From Clostridiales bacterium (GTDB lineage: Bacteria > Bacillota > Clostridia > Christensenellales > Borkfalkiaceae): a stretch of DNA of 64,000 nucleotides. Position numbers and translations under genes: made by a program. Positions 26,684 through 35,778 of this stretch are shown in pieces (the stretch's first letter is position 1; the number at the start of each line of letters is the position of its first letter). The stretch covers positions 62,001 to 126,000 of the forward strand of contig JAFLVN010000001.1 of assembly GCA_022508285.1 (NCBI GenBank). The letters are read 5' to 3'. The notes below the pieces were generated by a model. That model was not told the DNA's origin and searched no databases. It saw only the letters and a program-made list of their open reading frames with translations.

Positions 26684-28855
26684 ATGTACGCACAGGTAAT
26701 CGTAGACATAGCCCACAGTCAAGTGGACAAAATATTCGAGTACTCCTGCCCCGCAAGTCTTCAGGTTGGCAGTCGGGTAAAAGTGCCGTTCGGCGGCAGG
26801 GTAATCGACGGGTTCGTAATAGGAATATCCGATACGTGTTCTGTTCCGCCCGAAAAAATCAAGCCCGTGTACTCGGTTTTCGACGAGCTTCCCGCTCTCG
26901 TTCCCGAATGTTTTACGCTTATGGAGCGCATATCTATGCGCTACCGTGTGCCCCAAGCGGCGTCACTGAGGCTGTTTGTTCCGTCCGAAATGCGGCTCGG
27001 CAAGGTGCGAGAGGCGTACAAAAATTACGTGGTTTTAAAGGACGGCGGAATTTCGCTTTCCAAATCGGCAAAAAAACAGGCGGAAGCTCTTGAGTTTTTA
27101 AATAAAGTACACGAAGCGGAGCTTTCTGAGCTCGCCGAAAAGTTCGGCAGGGGCGCAGTGAACGCTCTCGCCGAAAAGGGTGCGGTGGAAATTGAAAAGC
27201 GGCAGATAAAGCGCAATCCTTTCCCCGAAATGGATAGGGAGGAGCTCCCCAAAAATCTTACGCCCGCCCAAATATCGGCTATACAGTCCATAGAAAATTC
27301 AAAAAATATCGTTCAGCTTATTCACGGCGTCACAGGTAGCGGTAAAACCGAGATTTACCTTCAGATTATCGCACGGGAAATTGCCAAGGGCAAAACGGCA
27401 ATATTTTTAGTGCCGGAAATTTCTTTAACTCCGCAGATGCTATCTCAGCTTAGAGCCCGCTTTAAAGGTGAGGCGGCAATTCTTCACTCGGGACTATCCG
27501 CAGGCGAACGCTTCGACGAGTGGTGGCGGCTTCGCTCGGGCGAGGCTAAAATTGCGATAGGCGCACGCAGCGCAATCTTTGCTCCCCTCGAAAATATCGG
27601 TGCAATCATCATAGACGAGGAACACGACTCATCGTATATCTCCGAATCCGCACCCCGCTACTCCACAACCGACATAGCAAAGTGGAGGGCGGAATACAAC
27701 GGTTGTAAACTTATTTTGGGCAGTGCAACGCCGTCGGTGGAAAGCTATTTAAAGGCGGCGGACGGTGAGTACAATCTGATCACCATGCCCGAGCGCATAA
27801 ATCAAAAGCCCCTTCCCGAAATAATAATCGCCGACATGCGCAGGGAAGTGAAGAGGGGCAACAACTCGGCTTTTTCGCTCGCTTTCCGGGAGGAGCTTAA
27901 AAACACTCTCGATAGCGGCAATCAGGCGATAATATTTTTAAACAGGCGGGGTTACTCGCAGACGGTAATCTGCCGAGACTGCGGCTACGTTGCAAAATGC
28001 GAACACTGCGACGTATCCTTAACCTACCACAGCGAGGACAACTGCTTAAAGTGCCACTACTGCGGCACACGCTATAAAATGCTGGAGGCCTGCCCCGAAT
28101 GCGGTGGGCGGCACGTGCGCTACAGCGGCACGGGCACGCAGCGTGTAGTTGCCGATTTAAAGGAGCTGTTCCCCAAGGCACGGATTTTAAGAATGGATAA
28201 CGACACCGTTTCCGGCAAAGACGGTCACTATAAAATACTTTCGAAATTTGCTTCGCACGAGGCGGATATTCTCGTCGGAACGCAGATGATAGCAAAGGGT
28301 CACGACTTCCCTTCGGTAACGCTTGTGGGTATTCTCGACGCCGACATGAGCCTGCACTTTTCCGACTATCGCAGCGGCGAGCGCACCTTTCAATTAATAA
28401 CTCAGGTTTCGGGCAGAAGCGGACGGGCAGGGAGCCCGGGCAAGGTCGTTTTGCAGACCTATTGCCCCGAAAATTACATACTCCGCTTTGCAACTGCCTA
28501 CGACTATGCGGGATTTTTTGCAAACGAAAGGGAAATAAGAAAGGCAACTGCCTTTCCGCCTTATTCGCTTATTTGCAGAGTTATGGTCACGGGCGAGGAT
28601 GACAAGCAGGCGCTTGCGGCTTTAAAGGAAGTGTATTTTGCCACTGAGGAGCTCAAAAGTGCGTACCCCGAAGAATTTCTGTTTTTAAACCGTATGCACT
28701 CGCCCATAAAGCGCATACAGGGCAAGCACCGCTATCAGGTTTTGATGAGGCTGCAAAGCGACAAGCTTCTTTCAAAAATTTACGATATAGCGGTTTCTAA
28801 TACGAATGGCAGTGTACTCTGCTACGTCGAAGAAAACCCGACGAATTTATCTTAA
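26684..28855 (+). CDS. priA: Primosomal protein N' (PriA helicase)
   Basis: MYAQVIVDIAHSQVDKIFEYSCP; GVTGSGKTEIYLQII; zinc-binding CRDCGYVAKCEHCDVSLTYH. Confidence 0.97.
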   Translation: MYAQVIVDIAHSQVDKIFEYSCPASLQVGSRVKVPFGGRVIDGFVIGISDTCSVPPEKIKPVYSVFDELPALVPECFTLMERISMRYRVPQAASLRLFVPSEMRLGKVREAYKNYVVLKDGGISLSKSAKKQAEALEFLNKVHEAELSELAEKFGRGAVNALAEKGAVEIEKRQIKRNPFPEMDREELPKNLTPAQISAIQSIENSKNIVQLIHGVTGSGKTEIYLQIIAREIAKGKTAIFLVPEISLTPQMLSQLRARFKGEAAILHSGLSAGERFDEWWRLRSGEAKIAIGARSAIFAPLENIGAIIIDEEHDSSYISESAPRYSTTDIAKWRAEYNGCKLILGSATPSVESYLKAADGEYNLITMPERINQKPLPEIIIADMRREVKRGNNSAFSLAFREELKNTLDSGNQAIIFLNRRGYSQTVICRDCGYVAKCEHCDVSLTYHSEDNCLKCHYCGTRYKMLEACPECGGRHVRYSGTGTQRVVADLKELFPKARILRMDNDTVSGKDGHYKILSKFASHEADILVGTQMIAKGHDFPSVTLVGILDADMSLHFSDYRSGERTFQLITQVSGRSGRAGSPGKVVLQTYCPENYILRFATAYDYAGFFANEREIRKATAFPPYSLICRVMVTGEDDKQALAALKEVYFATEELKSAYPEEFLFLNRMHSPIKRIQGKHRYQVLMRLQSDKLLSKIYDIAVSNTNGSVLCYVEENPTNLS

Positions 28856-28876
28856 CAATATATAATAAAATAATAA

Positions 28877-28997
28877 ACGCCGAAATTTTCAAGGGCGGAT
28901 TGATTTCGCCCGTTAAGAAAATTACGTCGTATCGACGGCGTAAGCCGTACAACAGCAATCTCGCGACAAGTCGCGCTACTGCACGACTTGCGCGAAA
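28877..28997. repeat. Intergenic structured repeat, GATTGATTT family copy 2
   Basis: gggcGGATTGATTTcgcccGTTAAG and identical 35 bp TCGCGACAAGTCGCGCTACTGCACGACTTGCGCGA (28961-28995). Confidence 0.75.
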
Positions 28998-29009
28998 CAA
29001 GAGGATATT

Positions 29010-29474
29010 ATGGCTCAAAGATATGTAGTACAAGTAGGAGAGGCGGTTCTGCGTGAAAAGTGCGCCCCCGTAAAGGCGTTCAATCACGAACTTAATGCGC
29101 TTCTGGATGATATGAAAACCACCGTCCGTGCCGAAAACGGCGCAGGTCTTGCCGCACCGCAGATAGGCGTTCCGATCCGTGCGGTCGTAATAGACGTGCA
29201 GGAGGGATATTTCGAGCTAATCAATCCCGAAATAATCACCGTAAAGGGCGAGCAAACGGGTCCCGAGGGCTGCCTTTCGGTTAAAGGCAAGCAGGGCACG
29301 GTCACCCGCCCGAATAAGGTAAAGGTGGAGTACCGTGACCGCAACGGCAAAAAGCACAAGCTCACTGCCGAGGGCTTTTTTGCCCGTGCAGTCTGCCACG
29401 AGCTCGACCACCTCGACGGAATTTTATATACCGACATAGCGGAGGAGTTGTACGACCTCCCGCCAGAGGAGTGA
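29010..29474 (+). CDS. def: Peptide deformylase
   Basis: GAGLAAPQIGVPIRAVVID; EGCLSVKG; AVCHELDHLDGILYTD. Confidence 0.97.
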   Translation: MAQRYVVQVGEAVLREKCAPVKAFNHELNALLDDMKTTVRAENGAGLAAPQIGVPIRAVVIDVQEGYFELINPEIITVKGEQTGPEGCLSVKGKQGTVTRPNKVKVEYRDRNGKKHKLTAEGFFARAVCHELDHLDGILYTDIAEELYDLPPEE

Positions 29475-29475
29475 T

Positions 29476-30393
29476 ATGAAGATAGTTTATGCAGGCTCGC
29501 CAGATTTTTCCGTGCCGGCTCTCAAAGCGCTTTGCAATGCCGAGAACTGCGAGGTTATAGCCGTAATCACCCAGCCGGACAAGCCCGTGGGCAGAAAACA
29601 GATATTAACGCCAACGCCCGTAAAGGCTTTTGCCGCAGAAAGAGGGATACAGGTATACGATTTTAAAAAAATATGCGAGCATGTAGAAGAGATTAAAGCC
29701 CTCGGCGCAGATATCATGATAACCTGCGCCTACGGTCAGATTTTAACGCAGGAAGTGCTCGACTGTTTCCCCAAGGGCGTGTGGAATCTGCACGCTTCCC
29801 TTCTGCCGAAATTCAGAGGAGCATCACCCATTCAATCGGCAATACTTACGGGGCAATCGCATACGGGAATCACCGTAATGAAGACGGAACTCGCCCTCGA
29901 CTCGGGAGACATTCTGCTTGTAAAAAGGTGCGAAATAGGGGGTAAGACATGCGGAGAGCTCTCGGCAGAACTATCGGCACTTGCGGCGGATGCCGCCGTG
30001 GATGCGGTAAAATACCTGAATGAGGGCGGCGTACAGCTTCTTATGCAGGACGAGACGGGCGTTTCATTCTGCAAAAAGATACAGAAATCCGACTGCAAAA
30101 TAAATTTTTCAAAAACCGCCGAAGAGGTGTTAAGGGTGATAAAAGCTTTTAGCCCCTCGCCTGCGGCGTACTGCAATTTTAACAATTCTATATTGAATAT
30201 TCTTAACGCCGACATGGCCGAAGGCAGCGGAAAGTGCGGCGAGGTCATAGCTTGCGACAAATTCGGGATTACCGTTGCTTGCGGCAATAACGCCATACGT
30301 ATCACGCTTTTACAGCCCGCAGGCGGCAAAGTTATGTCCGCTCGTGACTTTGTGAACGGCAGAAAAATAAAGGCGGGAGACATTCTTGACTAA
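29476..30393 (+). CDS. fmt: Methionyl-tRNA formyltransferase
   Basis: MKIVYAGSPDFSVPALKALC; NLHASLLPKFRGASPIQSAIL. Confidence 0.97.
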   Translation: MKIVYAGSPDFSVPALKALCNAENCEVIAVITQPDKPVGRKQILTPTPVKAFAAERGIQVYDFKKICEHVEEIKALGADIMITCAYGQILTQEVLDCFPKGVWNLHASLLPKFRGASPIQSAILTGQSHTGITVMKTELALDSGDILLVKRCEIGGKTCGELSAELSALAADAAVDAVKYLNEGGVQLLMQDETGVSFCKKIQKSDCKINFSKTAEEVLRVIKAFSPSPAAYCNFNNSILNILNADMAEGSGKCGEVIACDKFGITVACGNNAIRITLLQPAGGKVMSARDFVNGRKIKAGDILD

Positions 30394-31606
30394 TCCTTTA
30401 ACCGATCCCTATCTTATACTCTCAAAGGTATACAAAGAGGGCTCGTACTTAAAACAGGCGATAGCCTCAACACCCGTCGAGCCGCTTAACAAGGCAAGGA
30501 CGGTGAAAATCTGCTACGGCGTAATGGAAAAAGATTTATATCTCGACGCCGTAATTGCGTTCAATGCGCAAAAACCGCCCAAGCAGACGGTAAAAATAAT
30601 ATTAAAAATAGCAATATACATGCTCGAATATATGGGCAAGCACGACTATATGGTCGTGGACTACGCCGTCCAGCTCACAAAAAAATTGGGCAAGGAGGGC
30701 ACGGCGGGCTTTGTGAACGCCTTTCTGCGCTCGTATAAACTGCCCGACACCCCCGAGCGTGCCGACGAGAAACTGTCGCTTGAATGCAGTGCGCCGCTGT
30801 GGCTTGTGAAAAAGCTCAGGCGTAGCTATAAGAGCGAGGCTGAAAACATATTAAAGGCTGAAAGCCTCGGAATTAGCGTACGCTTTGAGCGCGGCGCAGA
30901 AAAATATCTCGATAAACCGCACACCGTGACGCCCTTTGAAGGCGTATATATCTTTAAAAATTTTGTAAGGGACGAGGGCTTTTTTGCAGGCGACTACACA
31001 TTTCAATCGGTGGGTTCGGTTGCGATTGCCTCGGCAATATCCCCTTGTGAACGCCTTTTAGACGCCTGTGCAGCGCCCGGCGGCAAGTCGGTGTTGCTCG
31101 CAAAAAAGTGTAAAGAAGTCACTTCGTGCGAGCTTCACACTCACAGAGTGGAGCTGATAAACTCCTACGCACAGCGGATGGGCGTTGAAAATATCACGGC
31201 AATGCAGGCGGACAGCGCAGAGTTTATCCCCGAGTTCGAAGGCAAGTTCGACGCCGTATTGGTTGACGCCCCTTGTTCGGGCACGGGCGTTATCAACGAA
31301 AACCCCGACATTAAACTGTTCAGAAAAGAGAGCGATATAGCTGAGCTCTCTGAAGTTCAACTCAAAATTCTCAGTAACTGCGCAAGGTACGTTAAAAGCG
31401 GCGGTTTTCTGTATTATTCAACATGCTCAGTTCTGCCCGAGGAAAACGATTCGGTTGCGCACGCATTTTTAGAGAAAAATCCGCAGTACGGATTGAGTTT
31501 GCCCGACTCGCCTTTGCCGCACATAACTACAAAATACGGCTTACAGTTCCTGCCGCACATCTCGCTCGGCGCAGGCTTTTATTTAACAAAGTTCACTAAA
31601 AAATGA
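30386..31606 (+). CDS. rsmB: 16S rRNA (cytosine-967-C5)-methyltransferase RsmB
   Basis: LLDACAAPGGKSVLLA; VDAPCSGTGVINENPDIK; NusB-like N-term. Confidence 0.94.
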   Translation: MTNPLTDPYLILSKVYKEGSYLKQAIASTPVEPLNKARTVKICYGVMEKDLYLDAVIAFNAQKPPKQTVKIILKIAIYMLEYMGKHDYMVVDYAVQLTKKLGKEGTAGFVNAFLRSYKLPDTPERADEKLSLECSAPLWLVKKLRRSYKSEAENILKAESLGISVRFERGAEKYLDKPHTVTPFEGVYIFKNFVRDEGFFAGDYTFQSVGSVAIASAISPCERLLDACAAPGGKSVLLAKKCKEVTSCELHTHRVELINSYAQRMGVENITAMQADSAEFIPEFEGKFDAVLVDAPCSGTGVINENPDIKLFRKESDIAELSEVQLKILSNCARYVKSGGFLYYSTCSVLPEENDSVAHAFLEKNPQYGLSLPDSPLPHITTKYGLQFLPHISLGAGFYLTKFTKK

Positions 31607-32643
31607 AAGACATATTGCAGGATTTATCCTTTGAACAACTTAAAAATCTTGTCGTGGAGCTCGGCGAAAAGCCCTTCCGTGCAAAACAGCTCTATGAGGG
31701 GCTCATGCGTGGCAAGCGGATTTCGGATATCAACGTAAATCCCGAGCTCAGGCAAAAACTGCTTGAGCGGTACGAGGACGAGCCCGTAAAGATAGAAAAG
31801 ACATTTTTCTCTTCCGACGGTACGGAAAAATATCTCTTCCGCCTTGCCGACGGCAACATAATCGAGGGTGTATTGATGAAATACAAGTACGGCAACACCC
31901 AGTGCGTTTCCACGCAGGTCGGCTGCCGTATGGGCTGTAAATTCTGTGCAAGCACCTTGGGCGGGCTTGTCCGCAATCTAACCTCGGGCGAAATTCTTTG
32001 TCAGGTGCTCGTAGTCAACGCTATGTATGCTTCGGGCAAGGAAAGGGGAGTCACCAACGTAGTTTTAATGGGCAGCGGCGAACCGCTGGATAATTACGAC
32101 TGCGTTTTAGCCTTTTTAAAAAACGTAACGGCGGAGGGCGGAATAAATATTTCCCCCCGCAATATATCCCTTTCAACGTGCGGGCTCGTGCCAAAAATTT
32201 ACGAGCTTGCCGACCAAAACATGCCCGTAAATTTAACAATTTCCCTGCACCAGACCACGGACGAGGGCAGGCGGCGCACTATGCCGATTGCCAACAAATA
32301 CACCATAGCCGAAATTTTAAAGGCGTGTGAATATTACTTTAAAAAGACGGGCAGGCGGTACATATTCGAGTATTCGCTGATTGCAGGCGAGAACTGCGAC
32401 AAATCTCACGCCGACGAGCTGATACAGCTTTTAAAGGGCAAACCCTGCCATGTAAACCTTATAAGACTGAACGAAGTCAAGGAGCGCAACTTAAAGCCTA
32501 TAACCGAAAAAGAAGCTTACCGCTTTTTGGGGCTCTTGGAAAAGGGCGGACTTTCGGCAACGCTGCGCAGACAAATCGGTTCGGACATTGGCGGTGCCTG
32601 TGGTCAGTTAAGGGCAGGATATATTAAAACTAACGAGGAGTAG
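31603..32643 (+). CDS. rlmN: 23S rRNA (adenine-2503-C2)-methyltransferase RlmN
   Basis: CVSTQVGCRMGCKFCASTLGG radical SAM; GSGEPLDNYD. Confidence 0.97.
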   Translation: MKDILQDLSFEQLKNLVVELGEKPFRAKQLYEGLMRGKRISDINVNPELRQKLLERYEDEPVKIEKTFFSSDGTEKYLFRLADGNIIEGVLMKYKYGNTQCVSTQVGCRMGCKFCASTLGGLVRNLTSGEILCQVLVVNAMYASGKERGVTNVVLMGSGEPLDNYDCVLAFLKNVTAEGGINISPRNISLSTCGLVPKIYELADQNMPVNLTISLHQTTDEGRRRTMPIANKYTIAEILKACEYYFKKTGRRYIFEYSLIAGENCDKSHADELIQLLKGKPCHVNLIRLNEVKERNLKPITEKEAYRFLGLLEKGGLSATLRRQIGSDIGGACGQLRAGYIKTNEE

Positions 32644-32646
32644 ATT

Positions 32647-33312
32647 ATGAAAATAAAAATTGCGCCTTCCATACTTTCGGCGGATTTCTCCGTAATGGGC
32701 GAGGCAATAAAGATGGTAGAGGCGGCGGGCGCCGACTTAATTCACTGCGACGTAATGGACGGTAGCTTTGTTGAGCCTATCACTTTCGGCGGGCAGATGG
32801 TAAAAAATATCCGACCCTTAACAAAGCTTCCGCTCGACTGTCATCTTATGATAGAGCACCCCAAAACGCAGGTTAAATTCTTTGCCGAGGCAGGGGCTGA
32901 CATAATCACCGTGCACTACAAGGCGTGCAAAAAGATTTCGGACACATATTTAAGGGAAACGCTCGAACTTATAAAAAGCTACGGCGTAAAGTGCGGAGCG
33001 GTTGTCAATCCCGACGTGCCCGTAGAGAATATTTTCGACGTGTTCCCCATCTGCGACATGGTGCTTTTGATGTCCGTTTACCCCGGCTACGGCGGTCAGA
33101 AATTCATACCCGAGGTGCTTGATAAAGTTAAAAAAGCCCGTGCGTATGCAATAAAAATCGGTCGCCCCGATATGGATATAGAGATTGACGGCGGCGTTAC
33201 CGAGGAGAACGCCGAAATTATAAGAGCTGCCGGCGCAAACGTGCTTGTTGCAGGTTCGGCTGTCTTCCGCTCGCCCGACCCTGCCAAGACCATTAAGGCG
33301 CTTAAATCATGA
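32647..33312 (+). CDS. rpe: Ribulose-phosphate 3-epimerase
   Basis: IAPSILSADFSVMGEAIKMVEAAGADLIHCDVMDGSFV. Confidence 0.97.
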   Translation: MKIKIAPSILSADFSVMGEAIKMVEAAGADLIHCDVMDGSFVEPITFGGQMVKNIRPLTKLPLDCHLMIEHPKTQVKFFAEAGADIITVHYKACKKISDTYLRETLELIKSYGVKCGAVVNPDVPVENIFDVFPICDMVLLMSVYPGYGGQKFIPEVLDKVKKARAYAIKIGRPDMDIEIDGGVTEENAEIIRAAGANVLVAGSAVFRSPDPAKTIKALKS

Positions 33313-33911
33313 AGGGCATACTGCTTTTAAACGGTGAGCCCTATTCGGGTAAAATTGACGATACGGACGCAATAGTATACTGTTGCGACGGCGCATATAA
33401 CTGGGCGCACGGTAGGGTGCGCATAGATAAAAATATCGGCGATTTCGATAGCATAGTGGGCATTCCCGAGCCCCCGCCCGAGGAAGTATATCCTGCAGAA
33501 AAGGATTATACGGACGGCGAATTGGCGCTAAACAGGCTTATATCGGCGGGCGCAGGCGAAATTGAAATTTACGGCGGCGGCGGTGGCAGAGAGGATCACT
33601 TTTTGGGCAATCTGCAACTTCTGTACCTTGCACATAAGAGCGGAGTAAAGTGCACAATGGTCACCGACCGCTCGTATATATTCCCTGCAAGCGGCGTAAT
33701 TCCCCTCGGCGAATATGCAGGTAAAACGATATCGGTGTTACCTTTCGGCGGAATTCTGCATATAATAGATTTTAAGGGGATGAAGTACGCCTATCCTAAA
33801 ACGTTATCGTACGGCGAGTGCAGGGGAATTTCCAACCAGGTTAAGGAAAACTGCGCATATCTGAACGTGGACGGTGTCGCCCTTATAATTGTGAACAGGG
33901 GGGAAGTATGA
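33309..33911 (+). CDS. thiN: Thiamine pyrophosphokinase
   Basis: CDGAYNWA...IGDFDSI...KDYTDGELAL...GGGGGREDHFLGNLQLL. Confidence 0.92.
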   Translation: MKGILLLNGEPYSGKIDDTDAIVYCCDGAYNWAHGRVRIDKNIGDFDSIVGIPEPPPEEVYPAEKDYTDGELALNRLISAGAGEIEIYGGGGGREDHFLGNLQLLYLAHKSGVKCTMVTDRSYIFPASGVIPLGEYAGKTISVLPFGGILHIIDFKGMKYAYPKTLSYGECRGISNQVKENCAYLNVDGVALIIVNRGEV

Positions 33912-33918
33912 CCATAAT

Positions 33919-34860
33919 ATGCGTAAAACCGCCGAAACCCGTGCGCAAAATTTTAAGGCTTATATGCCGCCGATGACGGCGGATATGCACTGCGACACTC
34001 TCACTTCCTGTACGGAGTTCAACGGGCATATCAAGCTATCGGAAATGATTGCGGAAAAATTTCAGTGTTTTGCCGCATTTACCGAGGACGACAGCGCCGC
34101 AGCGTACGCTGCGGCTAAAACTTTATTTTACAAAACCTTTTCATGCGGCAAATTTGCAACCGTTACCGACTGTTTGGGACTTGCCGCCGCACGCCGTGCA
34201 GGTAAAACTCCGTGTGCTCTCACCTGCGAAAATATAGGCTTCACGGGCGGAAATTACGAGAGCGTGCGCAGTTTAAAGGCGGACGGCGTTATTATGGCTT
34301 CCCTCGTTTGGAATAATGAAAACGCCCTCGCATATCCCAACGTCCGTGCGGACGGCAGGAGGGAGAAGCGGGGGCTAAAAGATTTGGGCAGACAGGCGCT
34401 CAAAGCGCTTGACGATAACAAAATTATCGTGGATATTTCCCACCTTTCGGACGGCGGAGTTTATGAAATTTTAAAAAACCGCAAAATCCCCGCAGTTGCA
34501 AGCCATTCATGTTGTAATACAGTCCATAGAGATTGCCGTAATTTAACGGATAACCAGCTTAAACTAATAGCCGACTGCGGAGGTGCGGTCGGCGTAAATT
34601 TTTATAAAAAGTTTTTGGGAGGCAGCGGCGGCTTTAAAGAGATATCTTCGCACGTAAAGCATATAATTAAAATTTCTGGCGAAGACACTCCGGCTTTCGG
34701 TAGCGATTGGGACGGTGTGCCCGAGGGCGGTATCTCCGTATACCCTTGCGATATGCCAAAATTATTGCAATTTTTAGCCGACGACGGCATCCCCCCAAGG
34801 GTTATAGATAAGCTCGCCTGCAAAAATTTTTTCCGTGTATTCAAAGAGGTCTGCTTATAA
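33919..34860 (+). CDS. Membrane dipeptidase, peptidase M19 family
   Basis: DMHCDTL; GLKDLGRQALKALDDNKIIVDISHLSDGGVYEIL; ASHSCCNTV; GSDWDGV. Confidence 0.9.
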   Translation: MRKTAETRAQNFKAYMPPMTADMHCDTLTSCTEFNGHIKLSEMIAEKFQCFAAFTEDDSAAAYAAAKTLFYKTFSCGKFATVTDCLGLAAARRAGKTPCALTCENIGFTGGNYESVRSLKADGVIMASLVWNNENALAYPNVRADGRREKRGLKDLGRQALKALDDNKIIVDISHLSDGGVYEILKNRKIPAVASHSCCNTVHRDCRNLTDNQLKLIADCGGAVGVNFYKKFLGGSGGFKEISSHVKHIIKISGEDTPAFGSDWDGVPEGGISVYPCDMPKLLQFLADDGIPPRVIDKLACKNFFRVFKEVCL

Positions 34861-34903
34861 TAAATAATTTAATCTATTTCTAAATCTTCGGAGCGGATAA
34901 AAA

Positions 34904-34937
34904 ATAAGCCCGACTGCATAGCAGTCGGGCTTTTTCA
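34904..34937. terminator. Terminator
   Basis: aagcccgactgcatagcagtcgggcttttt. Confidence 0.88.
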
Positions 34938-34952
34938 AAACAAATTAAAATT

Positions 34953-35135
34953 TTATGCTCTTTCTACGGACTTCATGCACCTTGCGCACACATAGCCCGT
35001 GGTTGCCTTGCCGTTTACTACGTAAGAAACCTTTTGAACGTTTGCCTTAAAAGTTCTTCTCGTCCTTCTCTTGGAGTGGCTGACGTTGTTACCGGTGGTC
35101 TGACCCTTGCCGCATACTTCACAAACTCTCGACAT
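34953..35135 (-). CDS. rpmB: 50S ribosomal protein L28
   Basis: [36 protein letters not shown]. Confidence 0.97.
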   Translation of the reverse strand: MSRVCEVCGKGQTTGNNVSHSKRRTRRTFKANVQKVSYVVNGKATTGYVCARCMKSVERA

Positions 35136-35368
35136 AATATTTATACCTCCGTGGGATAAAATCGTTAAAAATAAAGCCGCTTTAATACGACCTTTCTAAA
35201 TATAACACGGCTTTTAAAAAAAATCAATCAAAAATTGCCGCAAAAAATAACTTTTTGATAATTTTACAAAATAATTTAGAGTGAAACATAATGAAATTCA
35301 GATATTTTACGGCAAACACTTGCAAAATAACTGTAAATGGTATAAAATAACAGCGGACGGTAAAAGTT

Positions 35369-35719
35369 ATGTCAGTAAATACAAGCAACGTATACGGTAA
35401 AATTTCAATATCCGATTCAGCCATCGCCAAGGTGGCTAAAAATGCTACGCTTGAATGCTACGGAATTGTAGACACCGTTTCCCGCAACATTTCCGATTCC
35501 ATCTCCGAACTCTTAAAAAGGAAGACGGACGGCAAGGGCGTTAAGGTTGTAACGAGTGAAGACAGAATTTTTATCGACGTAAACGTGATTATCAAATACG
35601 GCGTTTCCATAAATGCCGTTGCAGAATCGCTTAAAGAGAGCATCAAATACAGAGTTGAACATTTTACGGGTATGATAGTGGACACCGTAAACGTCAACGT
35701 TATCGGCGTTAAGCTGTAA
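35369..35719 (+). CDS. Asp23/Gls24 family envelope stress protein
   Basis: VYGKISISDSAIAKVAKNATLECYGIVD...VIIKYGVSINAVAESLKESIKYRVEHFTG. Confidence 0.92.
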   Translation: MSVNTSNVYGKISISDSAIAKVAKNATLECYGIVDTVSRNISDSISELLKRKTDGKGVKVVTSEDRIFIDVNVIIKYGVSINAVAESLKESIKYRVEHFTGMIVDTVNVNVIGVKL

Positions 35720-35778
35720 TATTCTTCGCACAGTCGGGTAGGGCTGTGCGATATTGCGTTTTAAAATTAAGGAGTACT

